Shown: positions 52,050-61,518 of the stretch, piece by piece
Layout of the letters: the number at the start of each line of letters is the position of its first letter
Position numbering within the stretch: position 1 is the stretch's first letter
Assembly (NCBI RefSeq): GCF_049472135.1
Contig: NZ_JBMOVV010000002.1
Location: forward strand, 186,001 to 250,000
Length of the DNA stretch: 64,000 nucleotides
From: Arcobacter_B sp049472135
GTDB lineage: Bacteria; Campylobacterota; Campylobacteria; Campylobacterales; Arcobacteraceae
Direction: 5' to 3'
Translations under genes and position numbers: made by a program
The notes under the pieces: model-generated
What the model saw: only the letters and a program-made list of their open reading frames with translations
Told to the model about the DNA's origin: nothing
The model's database searches: none

Positions 52050-52778
52050 ATGAAAAAGATTTTTACAACGCTTACAGTTCTTTCAAGTTTAGCTTTTGCT
52101 AACGGTTATGTTACTTATGAGATTGATGGCAAAGAGTATGAAGGTTACTACAGTTCACCTTCGAAAGATGCTCCTTTAGTTTATATGGTTCATGATTGGG
52201 ATGGTATTACTGATTATGAAATCAAAAGAGTTGAAATGCTAAATAAACTTGGATATGCAGCATTTGCTGTGGATTTATATGGAAAAGGCATTAGACCAAC
52301 CGAAACAAAAGACAAAAAAGCTTTAACTAAATCTTTATACATGAATAGAGATGAAATGAGAAAAAGACTTTATGCAGGGCTAGAAATAGCTAAAAAACAA
52401 GGTGCAAATACAGCAAATGCTTTAGGTACTGGATACTGTTTTGGTGGTGCTGCTATTTTAGAACTTGCTAGAAGTGGAGCAGGGCTTAAAGCTTATGTTC
52501 CTTTCCATGGAGGCCTTGCTACTCCAAATGGGCAAGATTATAAAAATACAAAAGGTAAGGTTGTTGTATTTCATGGAACAGCTGATAAAGCCATATCTAT
52601 GCAAGAGTTTGCAAACCTAGCAGTTGAACTTGAAGAGACTGGCTTAAAACATGAGATGATTACATACAGTGGAGCTCCACATGCCTTTACTGTATTTGGA
52701 AGTAAAAGATACCATGAAGAAGCAGATAAAAAGTCATGGAGTAGATTTACAGAAGTTTTACAAGAAACTTTAAAATAG
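52050..52778 (+). CDS. Secreted dienelactone-hydrolase-family alpha/beta hydrolase
   Basis: A 242-residue protein with a signal peptide (KKIFTTLTVLSSLAFA). The catalytic Cys is in GTGYCFGGAA, the Asp in FHGTADKAIS and the His in SGAPHAFTVFG, in the order of dienelactone hydrolases. VYMVHDWDGIT is also typical. Its substrate is not known, and the periplasmic location is notable for this usually cytoplasmic family. It lies between a cytochrome and a DsrE gene. Confidence 0.88.
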   Translation: MKKIFTTLTVLSSLAFANGYVTYEIDGKEYEGYYSSPSKDAPLVYMVHDWDGITDYEIKRVEMLNKLGYAAFAVDLYGKGIRPTETKDKKALTKSLYMNRDEMRKRLYAGLEIAKKQGANTANALGTGYCFGGAAILELARSGAGLKAYVPFHGGLATPNGQDYKNTKGKVVVFHGTADKAISMQEFANLAVELEETGLKHEMITYSGAPHAFTVFGSKRYHEEADKKSWSRFTEVLQETLK

Positions 52779-52787
52779 GAGAAATAA

Positions 52788-53126
52788 GTGCAAACAGAAG
52801 CAAAAATATTATGGACTACAAATAATAAAGAGACATCATTAAATATGGTGTGTCTTTATGCACACAATGCAAAAAAACAAAGTTGGATTGAAGATGTAAC
52901 TGTTCTTGTATGGGGAGCCTCACAAGAGCTAATAAATGAAGATAAAGAAATCCAAGAAAAAGTAAAAGAAATGGTAGCTGATGGTGTGAAAATCGTAGCT
53001 TGTCAAAAATGTAGTGAAAATCTAGGAGTAAAAGATAGCCTAGAAGCTTGTAATATAGATGTTTTCTACACAGGAAAACTTCTAACTGATTGGATACAAT
53101 CAGGAGATAATATCATAAGCATATAA
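52788..53126 (+). CDS. DsrE/DsrF-like sulfur-relay family protein
   Basis: A 112-residue protein with a GTG start and AGGAG upstream. It has the DsrE fold: AKILWTTNNKETSLNMVCLYAHNAKKQSWIEDVTVLVWGASQELI, then VKIVACQKCSENLGVKDSLEACNIDVFYTGKLLTDWI. The Cys in ACQKC corresponds to the reactive loop. The sulfur-transfer role is inferred from the family. Confidence 0.82.
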   Translation: MQTEAKILWTTNNKETSLNMVCLYAHNAKKQSWIEDVTVLVWGASQELINEDKEIQEKVKEMVADGVKIVACQKCSENLGVKDSLEACNIDVFYTGKLLTDWIQSGDNIISI

Positions 53127-53148
53127 AGAAGAAAACCTTTTCTTCTTT
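53125..53148. terminator. Bidirectional terminator after the DsrE gene
   Basis: AAAGAAGAAAA (53125-53135) and TTTTCTTCTTT (53138-53148) pair perfectly around a tight loop. It also holds the stop codon region of the convergent small gene. Confidence 0.65.
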
Positions 53149-53293
53149 ACTGCTTTTGAGCTGGCTGTTGTGGTAAAACCTTTTGTTTTTGCTGTTGTTC
53201 TTGCTCTATGATAGTGTTGTACTTATTAACTAAAATATTTACCATATAACCCATCGAAACAACAATCAAAACTATTACAAATATATTTCTCAA
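53147..53293 (-). CDS. Small single-helix membrane protein, 48 residues
   Basis: Reverse-strand TTG start at 53291-53293 with AGGAGAGAG upstream. The product has one N-terminal membrane helix (NIFVIVLIVVSMGYMVNILV) followed by a Gln/Lys-rich tail ending QPAQKQ. Possible small accessory protein of the envelope; no family is recognised. Confidence 0.55.
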   Translation of the reverse strand: MRNIFVIVLIVVSMGYMVNILVNKYNTIIEQEQQQKQKVLPQQPAQKQ

Positions 53294-53351
53294 ACTCTCT
53301 CCTAAGTAATATCTTTATTGTTTTATGTGATTGATTATATAGGATTTTGTT

Positions 53352-53573
53352 TTATTTTCTTCTTTTATTTATATTATCTAACTTGTTTTTATTTCCATAT
53401 GCTTTTAAAAAAATCTCCTTCCCTCTTTTATAGAGACCTACATTATGTTTACCTTCCAATGTTTCTTTTACCATAGTTTTACGAGAGACTAAACCTCTTC
53501 CTCTAACCATATAAAAATCATTTCTACCATTTAAACCACTTTGTGTTCCTGTAATACTTTTTGATTCTGCCAC
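53352..53573 (-). CDS. Small basic hypothetical protein, 73 residues
   Basis: The sequence has ITGTQSGLNGRNDFYMVRGRGLVSRKTMVKETLEGKHNVGLYKRG, rich in Gly, Arg and Lys. It looks like a conserved short family with the GRNDFY motif, but I cannot name it with confidence. AAGGAAAT precedes its start. It sits alone between a small membrane gene and the structured intergenic region. Confidence 0.6.
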   Translation of the reverse strand: MAESKSITGTQSGLNGRNDFYMVRGRGLVSRKTMVKETLEGKHNVGLYKRGKEIFLKAYGNKNKLDNINKRRK

Positions 53574-53712
53574 TATATTTCCTTTTTAATTGACAATAAT
53601 TGGTTCTTACAAATTAATGCAATAACATATTTAATAAAAGCAAAAAGTATATTTTAAATATATGAAGATTTAATACTAAGAATGGCATAATTTCAATAGT
53701 CACAAATAATAT

Positions 53713-53751
53713 GCACCTTTTTAATATATTACTTATATATTAAAAAGGTGC
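53713..53751. terminator. Perfect 17-pair hairpin
   Basis: Arms 53713-53729 and 53735-53751 with loop TACTT. AT-rich inner pairs and a GCACC/GGTGC base. TACTTTTTC follows on the plus strand. It looks like a terminator, yet no gene ends nearby on the plus strand, hinting at an unannotated transcript. Confidence 0.55.
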
Positions 53752-54055
53752 TACTTTTTCTTTATGATAATAGTAATACTTATGCTAAACATTTTTCCTC
53801 CTTACAAATTTTAATCAATTCTACCATTAAACATCTTACAGTAAAATTATTTAGATAAGTGTAATTTTACACAAACTCCCAATTATAGGGATTTAGTATA
53901 ATAATATTATATTACTATAAAATAATTATAGTAATGATTTAATAAAAAACAACTTCTCATTTAATTTAGTAAAATATAATATTTATAATTGGTATTTTAG
54001 TAAAGATGAAAGTGTAATAATTTTATTATAAAGAGGTTTACATTTAGTTAGGGGG

Positions 54056-54120
54056 AAAGTTTAGCTTATACCACAAAGGCATAAGCTAAACTTTTGCGTT
54101 AAAGAAAACTGCTTCAGCGC
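54056..54120. ncRNA. Candidate structured RNA or nrdB 3' UTR element
   Basis: A 14-pair perfect stem (AAAGTTTAGCTTAT at 54056-54069 with its complement at 54081-54094, loop of 11) is followed by a second hairpin with TTTGCG and CGCAAA arms. It is distinctly more GC-rich than the surroundings. It matches no RNA family that I recognise, and the strand is uncertain. Confidence 0.35.
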
Positions 54121-54165
54121 AAAGATTGGGTCAAGCCATTAGACTCTCTTTGAGAAAAAGACCTA

Positions 54166-55197
54166 TTAAAAGTCGTCGAAGTCGATTGAACCCTTCGAAT
54201 AGTTTACAACATTCCCTTCAAAGAAGTTTGTTCTTTGGTCATTAAATGAAGCATAACCATCTACCCATGGAATAGGGTGTTTTACGTTGTATTCTGGTTT
54301 ATATCCAACTGCTTCTAGTCTTCTATCGGCAAGATACTGGATATATTGAGTGATAATAGCGTCTGTAAACCCTAAAATCTGTCCTTGAGTGATATATGCA
54401 CCCCAAGAAGCTTCTAGCTCTACAGCCTTTCTAAACATACCTCTTACAGTTTGTTCTAATTCAGGTGTAAATAAATCAGGTCTTTCTTTTCTAGTAGAGT
54501 TAATCATGTTTTGGAATAAAAGTAAGTGTGTTACTTCATCTCTTTGAATAAATCTAATCATTTGAGAAGAACCAAGCATTTTTCCTGATTTTCCTAGTGC
54601 ATACATAGCTGCGAAACCTGCATAGAAGTATAAACCTTCTAAGATTTGGTTAGCAAACATAGCAAGTAAGATTTTCTCATCAGTAATATCACTCTCATCA
54701 CCTGCTGTTAAACTTTTATATACATCAGCAATATAGTTGTTTTTCTCTCTAAGCTTAGTATCTGTTTTCCACATATTATAAATCGCATCAGTATTATCAG
54801 AAATTGATTCTACCATTACTGCATATGATTTAGAGTGGTTAGCTTCTTCGTATGATTGTCTTGATAAACAAGCATTTACTTCAGGAGCTGTGATGTATGG
54901 ATTGATATTATCCATTAAGTTGTTTGTTTGTAATGAATCCATGAAAATTAGTTGAGATAGTACTAAATCATACATTCTTTTTTCAGGTGGTGTAAGGTAT
55001 TTATAATCCTTCGCATCTCCTGTCATTTGAACTTCTTTAGGAAACCATGTATTTGCTTCCATTGTATCCCATAAGTTCAATGCCCACTGATACTTCATCT
55101 TTGTAAAGTTAATCATACCATCTGGATTACCTCCAAAGATTCTTCTATCTGTTAAATTTTCATTTGATTGTGGGTTATATATCGTTTTTCTATCCAT
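54166..55197 (-). CDS. nrdB: Ribonucleotide reductase class Ia, beta subunit
   Basis: Holds the di-iron/tyrosyl radical cofactor for NrdA. It has 343 residues. Iron ligands are visible in LSQLIFMDSLQ, ACLSRQSYEEANHSKSYA and QRDEVTHLLLFQNM, with the radical relay tail ending SKGSIDFDDF. It lies 77 bases downstream of nrdA on the same strand. Confidence 0.96.
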   Translation of the reverse strand: MDRKTIYNPQSNENLTDRRIFGGNPDGMINFTKMKYQWALNLWDTMEANTWFPKEVQMTGDAKDYKYLTPPEKRMYDLVLSQLIFMDSLQTNNLMDNINPYITAPEVNACLSRQSYEEANHSKSYAVMVESISDNTDAIYNMWKTDTKLREKNNYIADVYKSLTAGDESDITDEKILLAMFANQILEGLYFYAGFAAMYALGKSGKMLGSSQMIRFIQRDEVTHLLLFQNMINSTRKERPDLFTPELEQTVRGMFRKAVELEASWGAYITQGQILGFTDAIITQYIQYLADRRLEAVGYKPEYNVKHPIPWVDGYASFNDQRTNFFEGNVVNYSKGSIDFDDF

Positions 55198-55274
55198 TAG
55201 GATTTTCCTCTAAGTTTTTAATATATTTTATTAATTTTTTTTAATTTTTCGTATGGAAAAAGTGTAAGGTTATC

Positions 55275-57659
55275 TTATTGACAACCTGCACACTCCATAC
55301 TTCTATCTTCTACATCATTGTTAGCTTCAGGAGATTGACTTCTTAGGTAGTAAGTTGACTTAAGACCTAACTTCCAAGCTAATGTATAAATTTCATGTAA
55401 ATATCTACCACTTGCTTTATCTAAACTCATGAAGATATTTGTTGACTGACCTTGGTCAATCCATTTTTGTCTAATTGCTGCTGCTCTAATTACATTTAAT
55501 TGGTCAACTTCAAATGCTGGCGTGTAGTAAGACCAAGTCTCAGGGCTTAGTTTTGGAACAACAACAGGAATTAAACCTGATAAGTTTTCTTCAAACCATT
55601 TTCTTTTATATACAGGCTCAATTGCTTGAGTAGTTCCTACTAAAATAGAAATAGATGAAGTAGGTGCCACTGCCATAAGGTAACCATTTCTCATTCCATC
55701 TTTTTTAACTTTTTCTCTTAATGCTTCCCAGTCATAAGAAGAATCAAATAAGTCTCTATTTACTAAAGCTTTTACAGCTTGAGGTGCATGATCGTGAGGC
55801 ATAATACCTTCAGACCATTTAGAACCTTCAAAAGTAGGGTAAGTACCTTTTTCAATAGCTAAATCAGATGATGATTTAATAGCATTATAAGAGATAGCCT
55901 CCATAACTTGGTCTATTTTCTTAAAGTGCTCTTCGCTTCCCCATACTAGTTGATGTTCTGCTAGCATTTGAGCTTCACCCATAACACCAAGACCAATTGA
56001 TCTAGATTTTAAGTTAGTAGCTTTTACTTTTCTTAGTGGGTAGAAGTTTAAATCAATAACATTGTCAAGCATTCTAATTGCAATAGGAACTACTCTTTCA
56101 ATATCTTCTTTAGTATTAATTCTAGATAAGTTTACAGATGCTAAGTTACATACAGCTGTATCACCATCTGTTTTATCTTTTTCTACGATAAATACTCTTT
56201 TCCCATCTATAGAATCAAGAGCAGTTACTTTGTTTGCTTTCTTTTCAATACCACCATCAACAGTAACAATTTCATTCTCTTCATAAGTCTTGATTGTTCC
56301 ATCTTCAAACTCTAACTTGATTTTATAGTGGTTAGGGTTTGTGTTTTGGAAAATCTCTGTACATAGGTTAGAACTTCTAATATGACCTACATGAGAGTTT
56401 GGATTTGCTTTATTTGCGTTGTCTTTGAAACAAAGGAATGGAGAACCAGATTCAAAGTAAGAAGTTAGGATTTTTTTCCATAAATCTTTAGCTTTCATTC
56501 TATCTTTTGTGATAGTTTCATCTTTTTCATACTCTAAATATTTAGCTCTAAATGCATCGCCGTGAAGTTCAGATAAATCTTTTACTTCATAAGGGTCAAA
56601 TAAAGTCCAGTAAGAGTCTTCTAAAACTCTTTCCATAAATAAATCAGTAATCCATAATGATGGGAATAAATCGTGTGCTCTTCTTCTTTCTTCACCAGAG
56701 TTTTTCTTTAAGTCGATGAAATCAACAATATCCATATGCCAAGGCTCAAGATATACAGCAATAGCACCTTTTCTAGTACCTAATTGGTCAACTGCTAAAG
56801 CAACATCATTTGTGATTTTTAAGAAAGGAACTGTTCCTCCCGCAGCACTTTTATGATCATCAATAACACCACCTAAAGCTCTTACTTGGTTCCAATCCCA
56901 ACCAATACCACCACCATATTTAGATAATAGTGCCATTTCATGGTAAGAATCAAAAATACCTTCGATATTATCAGGTGTTGAACCTATATAACAAGAAGAT
57001 AATTGGTGTCTATTTGTTCTTGCATTTGATAAAGTAGGAGTTGCAAGCATAACTTCAAATTTTGATACTACATCATAGAAATCTTTTGCTGCTTGTTGTT
57101 TATTCTCTTCATCTTGTGCTAAGAACATAGCAATTGCCATAAACATTTGTTGTGGTAATTCAATTGGGTTACCATGTTTATTTTTAATTAAATATCTATC
57201 GTATAAAGTTTTGATTCCAAGGTAATTAAATAGATAATCTCTTGAAGGGTCCATATAGTCATTTAAATCGTCTAAATCGTATCCTTCTCCAAGATTAGGA
57301 ATTAATCTTCCTGCATCTTTCCCGTACTCTAAATAGTCTTTTAAATGGCAATATGGCTCACCTTTAATACCATGAGTCTCTTTTCCAACTCTATGGTATA
57401 GGTCAAATAAGAATAGTCTTGCAGCAACAAATGTCCAATTTGGAACATCAATATCGATTTTCTCTACTGCTGTTTTTATAAGTGCATCTTGTACATCAGA
57501 ACTTTTCATTCCATCTACAAATTTGATTTGTGAATCAAGCTCTAATTCACTTTGAGATACTCCATCTAATCCTTCAGTTGCCTCAATAGTCATCTTTTGG
57601 ATTTTAGTAATATCTAAAACCTCTTTTCGACCATTTCGTTTTTGAATCATAATTGCCAT
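55275..57659 (-). CDS. nrdA: Ribonucleotide reductase class Ia, alpha subunit
   Basis: Reduces ribonucleoside diphosphates with NrdB. It has 794 residues: N-terminal ATP-cone (VLDITKIQKMTIEATEGL), active-site Cys region (ATPTLSNARTNRHQLSSCYIG), NLCTEI, VCNLASVNLSR and MAVAPTSSISILVGTTQAIEP, and the C-terminal redox pair in CAGCQ. Second gene of a purB-nrdA-nrdB run on the minus strand. Confidence 0.97.
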   Translation of the reverse strand: MAIMIQKRNGRKEVLDITKIQKMTIEATEGLDGVSQSELELDSQIKFVDGMKSSDVQDALIKTAVEKIDIDVPNWTFVAARLFLFDLYHRVGKETHGIKGEPYCHLKDYLEYGKDAGRLIPNLGEGYDLDDLNDYMDPSRDYLFNYLGIKTLYDRYLIKNKHGNPIELPQQMFMAIAMFLAQDEENKQQAAKDFYDVVSKFEVMLATPTLSNARTNRHQLSSCYIGSTPDNIEGIFDSYHEMALLSKYGGGIGWDWNQVRALGGVIDDHKSAAGGTVPFLKITNDVALAVDQLGTRKGAIAVYLEPWHMDIVDFIDLKKNSGEERRRAHDLFPSLWITDLFMERVLEDSYWTLFDPYEVKDLSELHGDAFRAKYLEYEKDETITKDRMKAKDLWKKILTSYFESGSPFLCFKDNANKANPNSHVGHIRSSNLCTEIFQNTNPNHYKIKLEFEDGTIKTYEENEIVTVDGGIEKKANKVTALDSIDGKRVFIVEKDKTDGDTAVCNLASVNLSRINTKEDIERVVPIAIRMLDNVIDLNFYPLRKVKATNLKSRSIGLGVMGEAQMLAEHQLVWGSEEHFKKIDQVMEAISYNAIKSSSDLAIEKGTYPTFEGSKWSEGIMPHDHAPQAVKALVNRDLFDSSYDWEALREKVKKDGMRNGYLMAVAPTSSISILVGTTQAIEPVYKRKWFEENLSGLIPVVVPKLSPETWSYYTPAFEVDQLNVIRAAAIRQKWIDQGQSTNIFMSLDKASGRYLHEIYTLAWKLGLKSTYYLRSQSPEANNDVEDRSMECAGCQ

Positions 57660-57735
57660 TTTTATTACCTTCTAATATTTAAAATTTGTTTGTATTTATA
57701 TAAATTATTTGAAAACTTTTACTTAATAACTTGGA

Positions 57736-59064
57736 CTACTTAAAAACTCTTTTGTAAATTGCATCAACATTTTTAGTGTAGTAATCATAGTTGAAACATT
57801 CTCTAATTTGCTCTTCGCTTAATTTCTCTCTTAAATCTTTGTCTGATAGTAAGTGACCTAAATATAAAGACTCACCTTTTTTATTTACAGTTGGCTTACC
57901 TTCTTTAATTTCAGCCCATACTTTCATAGCATTTCTTTGAACGATTTTGTATGCATCTTCTCTTGAAACACCAGCTTTTGGTAATTCTAATAATACTCTT
58001 TGAGAGAATACTAAACCACCAGTTAAGTTTAAGTTTTTCATCATATTTTCTGGCATAACAGTTAAGTTAGCGATTACATTGTTCATTCTATGTAACATGA
58101 AATCAGTTGTAATAAATGCATCTGGTAACCAGAATCTTTCATTTGATGAGTGAGAAATATCTCTTTCGTGCCATAAAGCAACATTTTCCATTGCAGGTGC
58201 AGCATAAGCTCTAATAGTTCTTGCTAAACCAGTAATGTTTTCAGTTAAAATAGGGTTTCTTTTGTGAGGCATTGCTGAAGATCCTTTTTGACCTTTTGCA
58301 AAATACTCTTCTGCTTCATAAACTTCTGTTCTTTGTAAGTGTCTTACTTGAACAGCGAATTTTTCAATAGTTGATGCTAATAGGGCTAATGCAGTTGCAA
58401 GTCTTGCATATCTATCTCTATGTACAACTTGGTTAGAACAAGGCTCTGGTTTTAAACCTAATTCTTTCATAGCGTACTCTTCAAGTTTTAAAGGAGCGTG
58501 AGCAAAGTTACCCATAGCACCAGAGATTTGTCCTACAGAAATTACTTTCATAGTCTCTTTTAAATTTTGAAGGTGTCTTTTCATTTCATCATACCATACA
58601 GCTAATGTAAGACCAAAAGTAATAGGCTCACCATGAATACCATGAGATCTTCCTACCATTAAAGTATATTTATGCTCTTTTGCTCTCTTTTTAATAGATT
58701 TCATAAGCATTTTTACATCTTTAATTACAATTTTTAAAGAATCTCTCATTTGTAAAGCAACACCTGTATCAACTGCATCAGATGAAGTCATACCATAGTG
58801 GAACCATCTTGATTCAGCACCTAAAGATTCTGATACTGAAGTATTAAATGCGATTAAGTCATGTTTAGTTACAGCTTCAATCTCTTCAATTCTCTCAACT
58901 GAGAAAGTTGCATTTTCAACGATTTTTCTACAATCTTCATCAGGAATTAGACCTAATTTATTCCAAGCTTTTACAGCTGCTTTTTCTACTTCAAGCCACG
59001 CTGCATATCTTGCATGTTGCGTCCAATGTTTTGCCATCTCTTCTCTTGCATATCTTTCAACCAT
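57736..59064 (-). CDS. purB: Adenylosuccinate lyase
   Basis: Acts twice in purine synthesis (SAICAR and adenylosuccinate cleavage). It has 442 residues, usual for the bacterial short form. The superfamily signature GSSAMPHKRNP is present, as are FHYGMTSSDAVDTG and MVGRSHGIHGEPITFG. Next to nrdAB, so nucleotide genes are grouped. Confidence 0.96.
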   Translation of the reverse strand: MVERYAREEMAKHWTQHARYAAWLEVEKAAVKAWNKLGLIPDEDCRKIVENATFSVERIEEIEAVTKHDLIAFNTSVSESLGAESRWFHYGMTSSDAVDTGVALQMRDSLKIVIKDVKMLMKSIKKRAKEHKYTLMVGRSHGIHGEPITFGLTLAVWYDEMKRHLQNLKETMKVISVGQISGAMGNFAHAPLKLEEYAMKELGLKPEPCSNQVVHRDRYARLATALALLASTIEKFAVQVRHLQRTEVYEAEEYFAKGQKGSSAMPHKRNPILTENITGLARTIRAYAAPAMENVALWHERDISHSSNERFWLPDAFITTDFMLHRMNNVIANLTVMPENMMKNLNLTGGLVFSQRVLLELPKAGVSREDAYKIVQRNAMKVWAEIKEGKPTVNKKGESLYLGHLLSDKDLREKLSEEQIRECFNYDYYTKNVDAIYKRVFK

Positions 59065-59213
59065 CTACAAATCCCCTATTATCAATGTTTTATATTTTTT
59101 ATTAAATTTTTCTGTTAATTTATGTATGATATGTTATCTAAATTAGACAAAAATATAGCTAAAAAAAAAGATAGATTTTACCCTATTTAGAAAAAAATTC
59201 TAGGATAAGAAAC

Positions 59214-60110
59214 TTGCCATTTATTTTAAAGAAAATTGAAGCCCAAAAAGGTAAAAAGCTTAGTCTTTTTCTACTTCAAAACCTTACAATACATCACACG
59301 AAAGCCCAGAAATACGCCTCTAGAGGAAGAATTTTTGATGAAGACATGAATGTATTAAAACCAAAAGATTTAATTCCAAGTGATTATATCTACATGGCTG
59401 TTTTTGAGGGTGTTTCAAGGGGTTTAAAACCTCTAATTGAGTTTGAAAATTTTGCCATTTTTGACAAGCCTACAAACCTTATGGTTCATCCAATTTCTAA
59501 AAATACTAAGTATTCATTGTTAGATGAAATTCGATACCATTTTGGAGAAAATGCAAACCTAATTCATAGAATTGATGCAGAAACATCAGGACTTGTAATT
59601 GTAGGAAAAAATAAAAAAAGTGAGAAACAATTAAAAGATATGTTTGAAACAAAAGAGTATCACAAATCTTATCTTGCAATTGTAGAAGGACATATACAAA
59701 AAGAGATTACTATTGATAGTAAACTTCAAAAAGAAGGCAAAAACATTGGTGTTAGAATGAGTGCAGGAGAAGAGGGTAAAGAATCATGTACTATTATAAA
59801 ACCAATAAAATATAATGAAGAAAAAAATATCACTTTAGTAGAAGCTCAACCAATAACAGGAAGACAACATCAAATTAGAGTTCATTTATACTCAATAGGT
59901 CACAGAATTATTGGTGATCCAATTTATGGTGTTGATGATGAAATTGCAGAAGCATATTTAAATAAAACACTAGACCAAGACTTAAGAGAAAAAGAGACAA
60001 AAGGTTCAAGACTTTGGCTTCATGCTAACTATTTAGAGTTTACATTCCAAGGTGTGATTTATAAAATTTTCTCTAAAAATAAAAATATTTTAAATGAGTT
60101 TAACTCTTAA
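59214..60110 (+). CDS. RluA-family pseudouridine synthase
   Basis: A 298-residue pseudouridine synthase. The catalytic Asp lies in HRIDAETSGLVIVGKNKKS. An N-terminal S4-like RNA-binding region is followed by the core GRQHQIRVHLYSIGHRIIGDPIYG. The target uridine (23S rRNA or tRNA) is not determined. TTG start with TAGGA upstream. It converges on the YqaA gene with a four-base overlap. Confidence 0.92.
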   Translation: MPFILKKIEAQKGKKLSLFLLQNLTIHHTKAQKYASRGRIFDEDMNVLKPKDLIPSDYIYMAVFEGVSRGLKPLIEFENFAIFDKPTNLMVHPISKNTKYSLLDEIRYHFGENANLIHRIDAETSGLVIVGKNKKSEKQLKDMFETKEYHKSYLAIVEGHIQKEITIDSKLQKEGKNIGVRMSAGEEGKESCTIIKPIKYNEEKNITLVEAQPITGRQHQIRVHLYSIGHRIIGDPIYGVDDEIAEAYLNKTLDQDLREKETKGSRLWLHANYLEFTFQGVIYKIFSKNKNILNEFNS

Positions 60111-60514
60111 ATCAAAAGTGCTATAAAAGCATATCTTGAAAACTTAGCAATAACAACAAGTAAAATAAAGAGTTTTAAATTAAATTTTAAAACTCCTGCT
60201 ATAAAAGTTATTGGATCACCAATAATAGGAACCCAAGAAAGTAAAATACACCAAGCTCCATATTTATCGAAATATTTTTTGGTTTTTAAAACTCTTTGTT
60301 CATTTAAAAGCTTTTTCTTTACTAAAAACTCCTCACCTTTTAAACCTAAAAAATAGTTTATTATAGAACCCAAAGAATTCCCAAAAGTAGCGAAGAAAAG
60401 CAATAAATAAAGGTTATATCCCTCTTTAATATCATAAATTAGTAAAGCTTCACTACCAAAAGGAATTAATGTTGCTGAAACTAAAGCTGATATAAAAAGA
60501 GTTAAATAAACCAT
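60107..60514 (-). CDS. YqaA/DedA-type small membrane protein
   Basis: A 135-residue protein with three or four helices. GSEALLIYDIKEGYNLYLLLFFATFGNSLGSIINYFLGLKGEEF followed by KKYFDKYGAWCILLSWVPIIGDPITFIAG is the SNARE-associated/YqaA pattern. Probable role in membrane lipid handling; no activity can be inferred. One-base overlap with the upstream transporter gene. Confidence 0.85.
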   Translation of the reverse strand: MVYLTLFISALVSATLIPFGSEALLIYDIKEGYNLYLLLFFATFGNSLGSIINYFLGLKGEEFLVKKKLLNEQRVLKTKKYFDKYGAWCILLSWVPIIGDPITFIAGVLKFNLKLFILLVVIAKFSRYAFIALLI

Positions 60515-61413
60515 TAAACTTTTTTCTTCCTTTTTAAAGGTGGCATTTGAGATAGTATAACACCCACTAAAATAACTGCAGAGGCTGTTAATTCAAAAGA
60601 CGTAAGCTTTTCTCCTAAAATAAAAAATGCTAATATTAAAGTAAATACTGGAATTAAGTTTACAAAAACTGCTGTTTTAGAGGCTTCTACTTTTGTAAGA
60701 GCAAAATTATACAAACCATAACCTCCCAATGTTACAACAATACCTAAATATATTGTCCAACTTAATGCTTCAACAGAGAATACCATAGGAGTATTAAAAT
60801 ATTCGTAAACAAAGAAAGGAAAGAAAAATATTGCACCAATAAACGCCTGAATTGCTGTAATAAATAGTGCAGAAAACTTATGCGTTAAATATCTTGCGAC
60901 TATTGTATATCCTGCCGCACAAGTCATCGCTAAAAGCTCTAAAAAATTCCCTAAAAGAGGGTTTGGGGCACTAGCACTTGTAGTTGCATTTACACTTAAG
61001 CTTACAACACCTATCATAGCTAAAGCCGAACCTAATATAAGCTTTCTTGTAATAATCTCTTTTAAGAAATATCCTGCTGCCATTGCTGTTATTAAAGGCA
61101 TAAGTGATGCAATCATACCTGCTTGAGAAGCAGATGTAAGCTGTAAAGCTTTAGCTTCAAAAATAAAATATAAACAAGGTTCAAATAAAGCTAATAAAAG
61201 AATAAACTTTATATCCTTTTTTGTAAAGTCATACTTTAAAAAGCTTTTTATGAAATATACGAAACATAAAGAAGCTGCAAGCATTCTAATAAAGATTACA
61301 GTAAAAGGTGCTAAGTCATTCATAGCTGCTTTTAAAGCAATAAAAGAGCTTCCCCAAATGAACATAGCAAAAACTAGGGATATAACACCGATTAAATTAA
61401 AATTTTTTGTCAA
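60514..61413 (-). CDS. EamA/DMT-family transporter
   Basis: A 299-residue protein with ten helices in two EamA halves. FAMFIWGSSFIALKAAMNDLAPFTVIFIRML opens the first and NPLLGNFLELLAMTCAAGYTIVARYL the second. It is likely a metabolite or amino-acid exporter. Cotranscribed with the YqaA gene. Confidence 0.9.
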   Translation of the reverse strand: MTKNFNLIGVISLVFAMFIWGSSFIALKAAMNDLAPFTVIFIRMLAASLCFVYFIKSFLKYDFTKKDIKFILLLALFEPCLYFIFEAKALQLTSASQAGMIASLMPLITAMAAGYFLKEIITRKLILGSALAMIGVVSLSVNATTSASAPNPLLGNFLELLAMTCAAGYTIVARYLTHKFSALFITAIQAFIGAIFFFPFFVYEYFNTPMVFSVEALSWTIYLGIVVTLGGYGLYNFALTKVEASKTAVFVNLIPVFTLILAFFILGEKLTSFELTASAVILVGVILSQMPPLKRKKKV

Positions 61414-61504
61414 TTTTTATACTTTTTAAATGAAATTTTTTCGAAATTATAGCCGATATTCCAAATAAAAAAATTAATTTATAAAAAGTTAAAGTTTATT
61501 TTTG

Positions 61505-61510
61505 TATAAT
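61505..61510 (+). promoter_or_regulatory. Putative -10 box of the SRP RNA gene
   Basis: TATAAT preceded by TTTG, with a predicted start near 61517 and about 40 bases of leader before the mature RNA. The T-rich upstream stretch is typical of Campylobacterota promoters. Confidence 0.55.
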
Positions 61511-61518
61511 TTCGTTTC

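Larger units (their letters stand above)
53574..54165. other. 592-base structured intergenic region
   Basis: No supportable gene in either strand. It holds a 17-pair hairpin (53713-53729 with 53735-53751) and a GTGTAA/TTACAC palindrome (53859-53872). Near the nrdB end is a 14-pair hairpin (54056-54069 with 54081-54094), followed by TTTGCG...CGCAAA arms. This compound structure could be a nrdB 3' UTR on the minus strand or an independent small RNA. Confidence 0.5.

Noticed and set aside
57660..57735. NrdR box or cobalamin-type control before nrdA
   Set aside because: No ACA-N-ATAT-type NrdR palindrome and no room for a riboswitch in the 76-base gap after purB.
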